A stretch of DNA of 64,000 nt from Armatimonadota bacterium (GCA_023474015.1 JAMCYN010000092.1:86232-150231); one strand, 5' to 3'; positions 35,201-42,501 are shown, counted from the first letter of the stretch. Notes: a model not told the origin generated them from the sequence alone. Numbers and translations: made by a program.

Positions 35201-36059
35201 CAACTTCACCGATGCCGACATGGACTTCGCTCATAAGCTGGGGCTTGCCGTTTCCCTGGCGCTCGACAACTCGCGCCTATATGAAGCCGAACACGAAGCG
35301 AAACTGGACGCGGAAGTGGCCAGGCAGTTGCTGGTGGAAGATCACAGTATGCTCCAGCGGGCGCTTCTCCCCGGTGAACCGCACATTACGTCAGGATATC
35401 AGTTGGCTACCAGGTTCGTCCCCGGCGCTATCGGTAAGCAAGTCGGCGGCGACTTCTATGATGTGTTCGAGACAGAAGATGGCAAAACCGCCATACTGAT
35501 AGGTGACGTCTCGGGCAAAGGGGTAGAGTCGGCATCAATGGCCGCCGCGACTCGCAGTACTGTCCGCGCATTTGCCTACGACCTCGGCGATCCGGCACAG
35601 GCGCTAAACCACACGAACGTCGTCATAAGCAAGGGCCCTACTTACGAACATTTCGCAACAGCATTCCTCGCAGTGCTGGACCCGGCCATGGGTCGGTTCA
35701 CCTACTCAAGCGCCGGTCACCCTCCGGCGATGGTCCGCAGGGCAGGCGGTAGTGTTGATTTGCTGGACAACGGCTCGTTTCCGATTGGAATAACAGGTGA
35801 CGTTGAGTATACTCTACACGAGTCGCATCTGGCTGACGGCGACCAGCTTGTTGTCTATACCGACGGCATTAGTGAAGCGCGCAAGGGGCAGATATTGTTC
35901 GATATGGAGGGAATACAGGAAACCTTGGTTAAGTGCCGCAATCGTTCGCCGGACGACACCCTGGAAGCGCTGTTTGCGGCCGCATTGGACTTCAGTGGGG
36001 GACACCTTGCGGACGATGCCGCCGTGGTCATCATAGAGCGGAGTAAGGAGAAACTCTAG
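32211..36059 (+). CDS. CheB-CheR-PAS-GAF-PP2C fusion signalling protein
   Basis: 1282 residues, no membrane segment. CheB methylesterase domain, residues 30-215, with catalytic S38 (GGSAGG), H65 (QHLDP) and D157 (GMGTDG) and no receiver domain. CheR methyltransferase, about 230-497 (FFRDPEAFEYL, VWAPACSTGEEAYSLAIL). A PAS-like region about 530-650. A long coiled coil of EELQSTNEELQ repeats, about 664-745. PAS, about 750-857. GAF, about 863-1027. SpoIIE-type PP2C phosphatase, about 1053-1280, with metal motifs GGDFYDVF, GDVSGKG, YSSAGHPP, YTDGISEAR and DDAAVVI intact. CheB-CheR-PAS fusions are common outside chemotaxis; ending in PP2C instead of a histidine kinase suggests control of a partner-switching anti-sigma-antagonist. 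A STAS protein is at 58918. No receptor gene is nearby. Confidence 0.92.
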   Translation: MNQRRQGEKRESFAAPADARPPNNTKDGPSYIVAIGGSAGGLEAFERFFAGIPPNTGMAFVVIQHLDPKHKALMPELLQRSIAMPVREIEDGVNVEQDHIYVIPPNTDLSISDGRLHLGVPSEAHGHRLPIDSFFRSLAAECGDKSIAVIVSGMGTDGTLGLKAIKEASGVVLVESPDSAKFDGMPRSAIGTGQVDYVVPIDELPIELMAYVNHVPRLRKEIARGDSQPPGALQKILRMLTTRTGHDFSLYKKSTLYRRIEKRASLHQIDGISEYAGYVEQSPEEMDALFRELLIGVTKFFRDPEAFEYLRDEVIPDLVKSAARGGSIRVWAPACSTGEEAYSLAILLRECLDRLRPSAGIKIQVFGTDIDERAIKVARKGLFPASIEADVPPERLRGFFTQTESGYVVKKLIRETVVFAPQDLATDPPFTKMDMVSCRNLLIYFSPELQRKVLAIFHYALNPNGILFLGTAEGVGSLEEMFSTIDSKRKLFRRKETPAVRTRLMEIPFRAPFVETPEFDHLEMDATTDVKEALWRTLLERYAPPSVVVTADGGITLISGRTGKYLEPAEGRVNWNVNAMAREGLRLELPGAIHRAVTHRTVVSLQGLNVRTNGDYQKVNVTVSPLVQPGASELFVVTFEDVAPPEAADTTVAGPSDERDERYVGLKTELAYTKERLQSTLEGMESTSEELKSANEELQSTNEELQSTNEELTTSKEELQSLNEELVTLNTELQSKVDDVTALNNDIVNLMNSAQVATIFLDNELRIKRFTPAVVGTFNLRSIDVGRPITDITQNLRYDTIEPDVRDVLDTLAIRELQVESNDGRWFIMRIVPYRTLDNVIDGVVITFSDITQLKDLEAALLKSESLGLALNVIHVAISSSLDFHEVMRAVVVKAAEAIGVELGMISMCEDGQWVVRYVSDEEKLPPGLRFTSEQAPYYALISETTEPTAINDTSADPGVCPEICEEFGMRSILGIPLISGRKLLGVLSLISTSSLINFTDADMDFAHKLGLAVSLALDNSRLYEAEHEAKLDAEVARQLLVEDHSMLQRALLPGEPHITSGYQLATRFVPGAIGKQVGGDFYDVFETEDGKTAILIGDVSGKGVESASMAAATRSTVRAFAYDLGDPAQALNHTNVVISKGPTYEHFATAFLAVLDPAMGRFTYSSAGHPPAMVRRAGGSVDLLDNGSFPIGITGDVEYTLHESHLADGDQLVVYTDGISEARKGQILFDMEGIQETLVKCRNRSPDDTLEALFAAALDFSGGHLADDAAVVIIERSKEKL

Positions 36060-36099
36060 GGTCACGCAGCCGCATGTCTTCTCCCTGAACGCGACTTTG

Positions 36100-36375
36100 C
36101 TACCGACACTTAACGGAAGAGGCAGAAGCAATGAATTGTTCCATCACTCTCATATATGACTTCTTGCAAATGCCCCGGCCATTCTCCCAAGACGAGAGAG
36201 CCTCCCAAGCCGAAACCGCATAGCGGAAAACTCCGAAGAACTCGGCCACCTGTTCTTGAGACAGTCTGCGCTCAAGCCTCGCCCTTTTGATGTGGTCGCC
36301 TATTGTCTTTGCTTCTTCTGGACAGCCTGCCGGAAGCGGTTTTTGAGCGTGGAGCACTATATGGCAAAATGGCAA
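36100..36375 (-). pseudogene. Internally deleted copy of the XRE regulator gene
   Basis: 91 residues. The first 55 match the 23368-23826 regulator almost exactly (MPFCHIVLHAQKPLPAGCP, then RRLSQEQVAEFFGV). After RYAVSAWEA the frame jumps to a segment equivalent to the last 30 residues of the full protein (SWENGRGICKKSYMR), so about 60 codons including the linker and part of the second HTH are gone. The frame stays open, so a single-HTH product is possible. The upstream bases are conserved too (both copies share the stretch around the ATG), so a larger segment was duplicated. Confidence 0.8.
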
Positions 36376-36762
36376 CGCAACATGGCCATTCCGTCATAAG
36401 TATTCTCGGGTTGTTTTGGTTAAATGTTGTTCACTGGTTGTTGATGGGGCGCATGTTGGGCGTGGGAAGGCGATTCGGGGGTGGCCGATGGGGACCCTGC
36501 GAATGAATTCACGGCTGTAGCTACTGCGTGCCATCCAATTCGGTTATTCTCGTAACATGCGGTCACGGCTCCGGCTGCATGCAACCGAAGCAACAAACGG
36601 ATTGTACACATACGCTGTCGGTTTTCACGCTTCGGCATCACAACCGAGAAGTTGTTTCCAAAGGCCAATCTTCTTCATTCTTGCCTCCTGACGTAGTTCC
36701 TATCACTGGAACGGCGGTATGCACGGGGCTACCGATGACAACGAAGCCAAGTTCCCGCAGCA
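36376..36762. other. Intergenic region with a degraded palindrome
   Basis: 387 bp with no supported gene. At about 36570-36600 it carries a decayed relative of the perfect palindrome at 28017 (CGGCTGCATGCAACCG core, followed in both cases by AAGCAACAAAC). The first part duplicates the sequence upstream of the XRE regulator at 23827. Confidence 0.55.
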
Positions 36763-37521
36763 TCAAGAATCGGGCTTAGCGGCTTTTGTGTACGGCTCTA
36801 AACGCAAGCGCGCCTGCTCGAGTACCCTATCAGCGTCCAGATTGAAGTGCTGATTCGCTTTCTGTAGACATAAGCCAAACACGAGGCAAACAAAGCCAAT
36901 CCACCACGTGGACACGTCGAACAGGGGCCCATTGTTGATCTGCAAAGGCTCTGTGTTAGAAGCCTCCACGTACTTGCTCAGCATAACGGGGCTGTTGTGC
37001 AGCAGATCGCTATGGTACTTGTATATATTCTGGAAATGAGCTAGTCCGCTTTTCTTCGCTCTATACTCGGGATTCTTGTCGTACCATTCTGTCGGAACAC
37101 GCCCTTTCTTAATCCTGTAATTCTCACAGAACTCCTTGACAGGGTCACCATATTGCTGCACATCAGATTGGGCTTCCGCAATTCGTCCCTTATCTCGCAA
37201 GTACTGGAGGCGAGATGCTGCTTGGTGCATAAGATAGCGTTTGCCTAGGTTCTGTGGATCGGTTTCTATGAATTGCCAGTCAACAAAAGTCTCAAAGAAC
37301 GGTCTGATAAGAAGCTCTGCTTCAGGTCCAAAACCTTGTTGGAGTAGACGGCTGAAAGCTCTAAATATTCTCGTGGTCTTGATGAAGAAAACGACGTAGG
37401 CTCCTTTCGCACAAAGCTCGTCTTCCGCGCACGTCAGAGATGTAATGCGTCCCTCCAGCACGGTCGCCGTTTCTTCGAGCAGATGAAGCACTTCGATTGT
37501 GTTGGGATCAAGGCCGCCCAT
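36763..37521 (-). CDS. DUF5677-family protein
   Basis: 252 residues, soluble and alpha-helical. The family pattern is visible: a helix with RIFRAFSRLLQQGFGPEAEL, LIRPFFETFVDWQFIE, a middle HQAASRLQYLRDKGR, and the HFQNIYKYHSDLLHNSP motif. Related proteins occur as singletons in defence- and accessory-rich regions; a HEPN-like nuclease relation has been suggested for such helix bundles, but function is unknown. A good GGGAGAATGAA-ATG start. Codon use is less GC-rich than the flanking core genes, fitting acquisition with the surrounding debris. Confidence 0.8.
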   Translation of the reverse strand: MGGLDPNTIEVLHLLEETATVLEGRITSLTCAEDELCAKGAYVVFFIKTTRIFRAFSRLLQQGFGPEAELLIRPFFETFVDWQFIETDPQNLGKRYLMHQAASRLQYLRDKGRIAEAQSDVQQYGDPVKEFCENYRIKKGRVPTEWYDKNPEYRAKKSGLAHFQNIYKYHSDLLHNSPVMLSKYVEASNTEPLQINNGPLFDVSTWWIGFVCLVFGLCLQKANQHFNLDADRVLEQARLRLEPYTKAAKPDS

Positions 37522-37574
37522 TTCATTCTCCCATGCATCCTATTACGTACTAGATGCTGGCTTGTCGCATACTG

Positions 37575-37785
37575 CTAATATTCTAAAGCGCCTCCTCCGG
37601 CTCCTTCTTTCTTCCCTTCCCGCCTCTCCGCTTTCCGCTCCCCCAGCACCTTCCTCAAGAGCTGACCCGTATACGACTCCTCCACGTTCCCCACCTGCTC
37701 CGGGATGGCGGTGGTGACTATGGTTCCACGCTTGTCTCCGCCCTCGGGGCCGAGGCCGGAGATGTAGTCGGCACTTTCGGGATTT
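37575..37785 (-). pseudogene. uvrA 3'-terminal fragment
   Basis: About 68 codons read in one frame to a TAG at 37575 match the extreme C-terminus of UvrA (excinuclease ABC ATPase): ADYISGLGPEGGDKRGTIVT, then TAIPEQVGNVEESYTGQLLR and KVLGE, followed by a Lys/Gly-rich tail. The conserved D-x-I-x-x-L-G-P-E-G-G-D core is recognisable. The rest of uvrA is absent; homology stops near 37785, where palindromic repeat sequence begins. No start codon or ribosome site serves it. Confidence 0.85.
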
Positions 37786-37879
37786 CCGGAGCAGTTATAA
37801 GGTTCGACCCGGGACCGGCAGGTCGGTACCGGGGCGTCACATCGTGAAACACGCGACGCCGAAGCTTCGGGTCAAAAAG

Positions 37880-38030
37880 TAGGGCCGGGCGAAGCATTTG
37901 CGGCTGGGATTGCGCGTTGAATCACACCGAGGGGCAAGTGCTTGACTCAAGGCACGATCAGACACCGGGGCAAATGCTGTCGCCCCTACGGCCGGTGCAT
38001 ACACAAGTTTCGGCATTGAAATGCCGAAAC
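37880..38030. repeat. Palindromic repeat cluster upstream of the YwbE-like gene's 3' side
   Basis: The arms GGGCGAAGCATTTGC (37885-) and GCAAATGCTGTCGCCCC (37970-) are complementary with a small indel. They are followed by the perfect hairpin GTTTCGGCATT-GA-AATGCCGAAAC (about 38005-38028). The stretch 37786-38060 has no gene. Confidence 0.65.
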
Positions 38031-38060
38031 ACCGGCACGAACACCGAAACAGCGACAGTG

Positions 38061-38255
38061 TTACGCAACGATTGCCTGCACGCGTCCGACGCGGCCATCT
38101 ACCAGCATCACCTTGATGCCATGGGGATGGGATGGGCTTTTGGTGAGGATTCGCGCGACGGCGCCCTCGCTGTGCAGGCCGGTCGGCTGGTTCTGTTTCT
38201 CAATTATCCGCACCCGTTGGCCGGGGCGGATTTCGATTCGTGTTGGCAGGGACAC
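38061..38255 (-). CDS. YwbE-family protein
   Basis: 64 residues from a GTG. The whole protein is the YwbE module: IEIRPGQRVRIIEKQNQPTG, EGAVARILTKSPSHPHGIKV and LVDGRVGRVQAIV. These short beta-rich proteins are widespread and uncharacterised; the compact KOW-like fold hints at nucleic-acid contact, which is inference. It lies 72 nt after glutamate dehydrogenase on the same strand, with a strong hairpin between. Confidence 0.87.
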   Translation of the reverse strand: MSLPTRIEIRPGQRVRIIEKQNQPTGLHSEGAVARILTKSPSHPHGIKVMLVDGRVGRVQAIVA

Positions 38256-38282
38256 GGCGTTTTGACTCCACCTTATATGACC

Positions 38283-38306
38283 GCCCGGCTCATGGATGAG
38301 CCGGGC
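38283..38306. terminator. Perfect hairpin between glutamate dehydrogenase and the YwbE-like gene
   Basis: GCCCGGCTCAT-GG-ATGAGCCGGGC, an 11-bp perfect stem with a 2-nt loop. It lacks a U run on either strand, so it may slow or end transcription only weakly, or process the mRNA. Confidence 0.55.
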
Positions 38307-38326
38307 GAACGGAAATTACATTTGTT

Positions 38327-39514
38327 CTATATCTGTCCACGGTCGCGCATGGACTCGACGACCTCCTCGACCGCCAGCGCCTGCGCGGCGAGCCGGTAAC
38401 TGATACCCTGGCGCTCGACCATCTCACGGACCCGGTCGTATGCGCCGATCAACTGCTTTTCGATCTCGGCATAGGTCTCACTCTTCTCCGTAAGGCTCCC
38501 GGACTTCGCCTGGCGCCACTCGGTATACGACGCGACCACGCCGCCCGCGTTCGCCAGGATATCGGGAATCACGCTCACGCCGCGTCCCTGAAGAACGGCG
38601 TCGCCCTCCGGCAGGGTCGGGTCGTTCGCCGCCTCGACCACGAGCTTCGCATTCATTCGCGAGGCCACATCTCCCGTTATCACGCCCCCGATTGCCGCCG
38701 GGACCATCACGTCGACAGGCAGCGTAAGCAGATCATCGCGCGGGATGGTCGGCAGGCCGGCATCAGCCAGCGAGCTTACAGTCGCCAGATCGGCAATCGG
38801 CAGCCCTTTCTCCGAATATACCGCCGCGTCCACATCCGAGATCGCCACGACCCGCGCGCCCCACTCGGAGAGTATCCTTGCCGTCCAGCAGCCGACATTA
38901 CCAAACCCCTGCACGGCCACGGTGACGTCCTTAAGGTCCTTGCCCAAAAGCCTCGGGGTCGATTCCCGAATGATGGAGGCAACGCCGTAACCGGTCGCCT
39001 CTTTGCGACCAGGAAGCCCGCCGATCCGAGGCGGCTTGCCCGTGACGGACTCCAGCACGTGCGTGGCGCCGTAGATAGTGGCCATGTCTCCGGGGCCGGT
39101 GCCTATATCAGGAGCGGGAATATATGTGCCGGAGTCGAGATAGGTCCCGAATACGTGGACGTACTCCGAGATCAGCGCCCGGCGCACCTCCGGATTGAGG
39201 GTCTTGGGATCAATGCAAATGCCCGACTTCCCGCCACCGAACGGTATCCGGACAAGCGCGCATTTGTAGGTCATCAGCTCCGCAAGCCTGCGGGTTTCCT
39301 CGAGGCTTACGTCCATCGCGAGACGGATTCCACCCTTGGCGGGTCCGCGCACCATGCTGTGGAAGACAACATAGGCGTCGGCGCGGATTACGCGGCCATC
39401 CCACTTTAGGCTGAGGTTGGAATAGTGCTCCTGCTCACTTCTCGACAGAAGCTGCATGGCCTCATCGCCAACATTCACATACCTCGAAATTTGGTTAAGA
39501 TCTACTACACTCAC
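38327..39514 (-). CDS. Glutamate dehydrogenase (Glu/Leu/Phe/Val dehydrogenase family)
   Basis: 395 residues from GTG, 6 nt after AAAGGAGA. Oxidative deamination or reductive amination of glutamate with NAD(P). Motifs: RGPAKGGIRLAMDVSLEET, the active-site lysine region VRIPFGGGKSGICIDP, PAPDIGTGPGDMATIYG, and the nucleotide-binding VAVQGFGNVGCWTARIL. Length is slightly under the 410-420 norm. The Gly-rich G-x-G-N-V-G motif followed by an acidic residue (AISDVDAAV) is compatible with NAD. Other amino-acid specificities in this family cannot be excluded. Confidence 0.9.
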   Translation of the reverse strand: MSVVDLNQISRYVNVGDEAMQLLSRSEQEHYSNLSLKWDGRVIRADAYVVFHSMVRGPAKGGIRLAMDVSLEETRRLAELMTYKCALVRIPFGGGKSGICIDPKTLNPEVRRALISEYVHVFGTYLDSGTYIPAPDIGTGPGDMATIYGATHVLESVTGKPPRIGGLPGRKEATGYGVASIIRESTPRLLGKDLKDVTVAVQGFGNVGCWTARILSEWGARVVAISDVDAAVYSEKGLPIADLATVSSLADAGLPTIPRDDLLTLPVDVMVPAAIGGVITGDVASRMNAKLVVEAANDPTLPEGDAVLQGRGVSVIPDILANAGGVVASYTEWRQAKSGSLTEKSETYAEIEKQLIGAYDRVREMVERQGISYRLAAQALAVEEVVESMRDRGQI

Positions 39515-39694
39515 AGTTCATCTCCTTTGATGATGCCGCGTCGTCGCGGCTGATCAAACCGGCGCTGGGCGACAGGCGGCCCTCGACGCCCAATGCCATA
39601 CAGTATTTATTTCGCCAGCGCCTACTTACTGTCCTTCACTTGCTTGCAGAAGGCCTCGGAAACCGCCATGTTTACCGGTTTTCACAAAATGCTA

Positions 39695-39724
39695 TTGACA
39701 CCCGCCGAGTTGGGCCGGTATACT
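39695..39724 (+). promoter_or_regulatory. Promoter of the trp operon
   Basis: -35 TTGACA (39695-39700, full consensus), an 18-nt spacer and -10 TATACT (39719-39724). Predicted start of transcription is near 39731, only about 4 nt before the leader-peptide ATG. Confidence 0.85.
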
Positions 39725-39734
39725 ATTGTTAATC

Positions 39735-39836
39735 ATGAGCACGTCATCCTATCTAATCATACACGGTGGTAACTACAGGTGGGGCTGGCGACACTCCAAT
39801 GTGGGTGGAGCAGCCGCTGTCGTGTACGCCGATTAG
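39735..39836 (+). CDS. trpL: trp operon leader peptide
   Basis: A 33-codon frame from ATG 39735 to TAG 39834-39836. It contains two tryptophan codons (UGG at 39780-39782 and 39786-39788) in the order Arg-Trp-Gly-Trp-Arg-His, placed at the start of the first arm of an attenuator. There is no Shine-Dalgarno sequence and the likely 5' UTR is about 4 nt, so it may be translated as a near-leaderless message. Stalling of the ribosome at these codons when Trp-tRNA is scarce would favour the antiterminator described next. Confidence 0.85.
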   Translation: MSTSSYLIIHGGNYRWGWRHSNVGGAAAVVYAD

Positions 39837-39899
39837 ATTGGCGAATATGTCGACTTTGAGAGTCGCGGATTGCTCCATCGGAGTATCCGCGGCTTTTTT
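39780..39899 (+). promoter_or_regulatory. trp attenuator (protector, antiterminator and terminator pairings)
   Basis: Segment 1 (GGCTGGCGACACTCC, 39784-39798) overlaps the Trp codons and pairs with segment 2 (GGTGGAGCAGCCGC, 39804-39817). Segment 2 can instead pair with segment 3 (GCGGATTGCTCCATC, 39865-39879), almost perfectly. Segment 3 with segment 4 forms the terminator AGTCGCGGAT...ATCCGCGGCT (39861-39894), with an inner CTCC/GGAG stem and TTTTTT at 39894-39899. Three mutually exclusive pairings plus Trp codons in segment 1 are the defining layout of ribosome-mediated trp attenuation. Confidence 0.88.
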
Positions 39900-39924
39900 G
39901 ATGCGTGGCGCCGGCAGGCGCAAA

Positions 39925-39955
39925 GGCCGAGGATTACATTGTCCTCGGTCTTTTT
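39925..39955 (+). terminator. Second terminator hairpin in the trp leader
   Basis: The stem GGCCGAGGA/TCCTCGGTC (39925-39950) is followed by TTTTT, 25 nt before the trpS start. It is in tandem with the attenuator terminator and may be a backup or a second regulated step. Just upstream a small GCG-rich hairpin (about 39903-39921) lies between the two. Confidence 0.75.
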
Positions 39956-39979
39956 GCGTTTTTGAAAGGAAGTAGAGCT

Positions 39980-40984
39980 TTGAAGAATAGAATACTCACG
40001 GGCGACCGTCCGACGGGAAAACTCCATTTGGGGCACTATGTGGGCAGCTTGCGGAATCGCGTGCGGCTGCAGCACGAGTATGACACGTTCCTGATCATCG
40101 CGGACGTGCAGGCGCTCACGACCAATTGGGAGAACCCCGAGCAGCTTGGGCGAGACGTGCGGGAGGTCGCCAAGGACTATCTGGCCGTCGGCATCGACCC
40201 CGAGATCACGACGGTCTTCATCCAGTCGATGGTCCCGCAGATCGCCGAGTTGACCATATTCTACTCGATGTTCGTGCCGGTAAATGTCCTGCGGCACAAT
40301 CCGACCATCAAGACCGAGGCCGCGCAGAAGGGTTATAAGGAGCTCACCTACGGGTTCCTCGGCTATCCCGTGAGCCAGGCGGCGGATATCACGTTCTGCA
40401 AGGCGCACCTGGTGCCCGTCGGCAAAGACCAGAAGCCGCACCTGGAGCTGACGCGCAAGATCGTGCGCAGGTTCAATGAGCTTTACGGCGAGGTATTGGT
40501 CGAGCCGGAGGCGATGGTCCAGGGCCTGCTCAAGGGGCTGGACGGCAATACCAAGATGAGCAAGAGTCTGGACAATGCGATTTATCTCTCGGATGCGGCG
40601 GAGGATGTGGCGCGGAAGGTCTCGCTCGCGGTCACCGACCCCGCCCGCATTCGCAAGACCGACCCCGGCCACCCGGAGGTCTGCACGGTTTTCTCTTACC
40701 AGAAGGAGTTTAACGGGGATTTCGTAAAGGAGCTTCAGGCAGCCTGCCGCGCGGGTGAGATAGGGTGTGTCGATTGCAAGAAGCGGCTGGCGAAGGTGTT
40801 GAACGATCTCCTGGACCCCATCCGCGACCGGCGCGCCTATTACGACGAACACCCGGAACTAGTCGAGAATATCCTGCGTACAGGGACCTGTAGAGCCGTC
40901 GAAGTCGGCGAGCAGACACTTACCGAGGTGAAGGAAGCGATGAAAGTCAAGTATTTCACCACAGAAGGAGCGCTTGCGTTATGA
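39980..40984 (+). CDS. trpS: Tryptophanyl-tRNA synthetase
   Basis: 334 residues from a TTG at 39980, 9 nt after AAGGA; the longer frame runs back into the terminator and is rejected. Class I synthetase: RILTGDRPTGKLHLGHYVGS (HIGH-like HLGH), ADVQALT, the Trp-binding VSQAADITFCKAHLVPVGKD and the KMSKS loop TKMSKSLDN. Its stop overlaps trpE as ATGA, so synthetase and biosynthesis genes share one transcript. Being behind the attenuator means uncharged tRNA-Trp raises both the synthetase and tryptophan synthesis. Confidence 0.96.
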   Translation: MKNRILTGDRPTGKLHLGHYVGSLRNRVRLQHEYDTFLIIADVQALTTNWENPEQLGRDVREVAKDYLAVGIDPEITTVFIQSMVPQIAELTIFYSMFVPVNVLRHNPTIKTEAAQKGYKELTYGFLGYPVSQAADITFCKAHLVPVGKDQKPHLELTRKIVRRFNELYGEVLVEPEAMVQGLLKGLDGNTKMSKSLDNAIYLSDAAEDVARKVSLAVTDPARIRKTDPGHPEVCTVFSYQKEFNGDFVKELQAACRAGEIGCVDCKKRLAKVLNDLLDPIRDRRAYYDEHPELVENILRTGTCRAVEVGEQTLTEVKEAMKVKYFTTEGALAL

Positions 40985-42501
40985 GCGCCTATTATCCCGA
41001 CAGGAAAGAGTTCGCCAAACGAGCCGCGAACGGCAACCTGACGCCCGTTTATCGGGAGATCATCGCGGATATGGAAACGCCTGTTTCGGCGTTCAAGAAG
41101 ATCGCGTCTGGAGCGCCCGCATCCTTCGACGGAGCTCAGGATGCTAGTGCATATTCGTTCCTCCTGGAAAGCGTGGAGGGGGGCGAGCGGATGGCGCGGT
41201 TTTCGTTCCTCGGCAGCGGCACGGATATGGTGATTACGAGCAAGGGGACGTCGGTGAACATCGACCGAGGGGGGGAAGTGGAGACGATTGATCTCGCTCC
41301 CGGACGTGACGTTCTTCACGTGCTCAAGGAAGAGATCGGGAAGCTCAAGTATGTGCCGGACCCGGACCTGCCACGGTTTTGCGGGGGCGCGGTGGGGTTC
41401 ATAGGCTACGATATGGTCCGGTTCTTCGAGGATCTGCCTGACACGACCACCGACGACCTTCGCATGCCCGACTGCACTTTCATCTTCACCGACACGATCC
41501 TTATCTTCGACCACGTGCGCCACAAGATCAGGGTGGTGTGCAACGCCAAGATCGACGGCGACCCGGACAAGGCGTATGGTGACGCCGTCGCTAGGATCGA
41601 TTCGCTGATCGAGCAGCTGCGGCAGCCACTGGAAGTAACCTACGAGAACAGGCAGGCGAGCGCGCCCGAGGTGACATCGAACTTCACGCAGGGCGAGTTC
41701 GGGGATGCCGTATTGAAGTGTAAGGAGTACATCGCGGCGGGTGACGTGATCCAGGTGGTGCTGTCTCAGCGGTTCAGCACGAAGGTGACCGCCGAGCCGT
41801 TCGATGTGTATCGCGCGCTGCGCAGCCTGAACCCCTCGCCTTACATGTATTACTTGTCCTACGGCGACACGAAGCTGATCGGCTCGTCGCCGGAGATATT
41901 GGTCACGGAGGAGCGGGGTAACGTCACAATCCGCCCGATCGCCGGCACGCGGCCCCGAGGCAAGACTCCGGATGAGGATGTCGCGCTCGAACGCGAGCTC
42001 CTCAAGGATGAAAAAGAACGCGCCGAGCACATAATGCTCGTGGACCTCGGTCGCAATGATATTGGGCGAGTTTGTCGGTATGGCTCGGTGAGCGTGGATG
42101 AGCTGATGGTGATCGAGCGATACTCGCACGTGATGCACATCGTCTCGAACGTCCGTGGGCGGCTGGACCTGGACAAGGACCAGTTCGACCTTCTGCGAGC
42201 CTGCTTCCCGGCGGGGACCGTCTCCGGTGCGCCGAAGATCAGGGCGATGGAGATTATCGACGAACTGGAGCCATCCCGCCGAGGCTCCTACGCGGGAGCG
42301 ATAGGATACTTCAGCTACTCGGGTGATATGGATACGTGCATAACTATCCGCACAATACTTATACAAGGTGATACGGCATACGTGCAGGCAGGCGCGGGCA
42401 TAGTGGCCGACTCCGACCCCACCCGCGAATACCAGGAGACACAGAACAAGGCGATGGCGATGATAAAGGCGTTGAGCGCGGCGGAAGAAGGACTTGAATA
42501 A
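40981..42501 (+). CDS. trpE: Anthranilate synthase component I
   Basis: 506 residues. Converts chorismate to anthranilate with TrpG supplying ammonia. N-terminal Trp-feedback segment includes SFLLESVEGGERMARFSFLG, the LLES-type motif found in Trp-sensitive enzymes. The C-terminal chorismate-binding domain has QVVLSQRFS, NPSPYMYYL, SSPEILV, RPIAGTRPRG, LVDLGRNDIGRV, HVMHIVSNV, and FPAGTVSGAPKIRAMEII. Length is normal. A 4-nt overlap with trpS, and a hairpin repeat separates it from trpG. Confidence 0.97.
   Translation: MSAYYPDRKEFAKRAANGNLTPVYREIIADMETPVSAFKKIASGAPASFDGAQDASAYSFLLESVEGGERMARFSFLGSGTDMVITSKGTSVNIDRGGEVETIDLAPGRDVLHVLKEEIGKLKYVPDPDLPRFCGGAVGFIGYDMVRFFEDLPDTTTDDLRMPDCTFIFTDTILIFDHVRHKIRVVCNAKIDGDPDKAYGDAVARIDSLIEQLRQPLEVTYENRQASAPEVTSNFTQGEFGDAVLKCKEYIAAGDVIQVVLSQRFSTKVTAEPFDVYRALRSLNPSPYMYYLSYGDTKLIGSSPEILVTEERGNVTIRPIAGTRPRGKTPDEDVALERELLKDEKERAEHIMLVDLGRNDIGRVCRYGSVSVDELMVIERYSHVMHIVSNVRGRLDLDKDQFDLLRACFPAGTVSGAPKIRAMEIIDELEPSRRGSYAGAIGYFSYSGDMDTCITIRTILIQGDTAYVQAGAGIVADSDPTREYQETQNKAMAMIKALSAAEEGLE

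Noticed and set aside
39731..39900. T-box riboswitch upstream of trpS
   Set aside because: No AGGGTGGNACCGCG-type antiterminator bulge was found; the leader peptide with Trp codons and the 1:2/2:3/3:4 pairings explain the region better.
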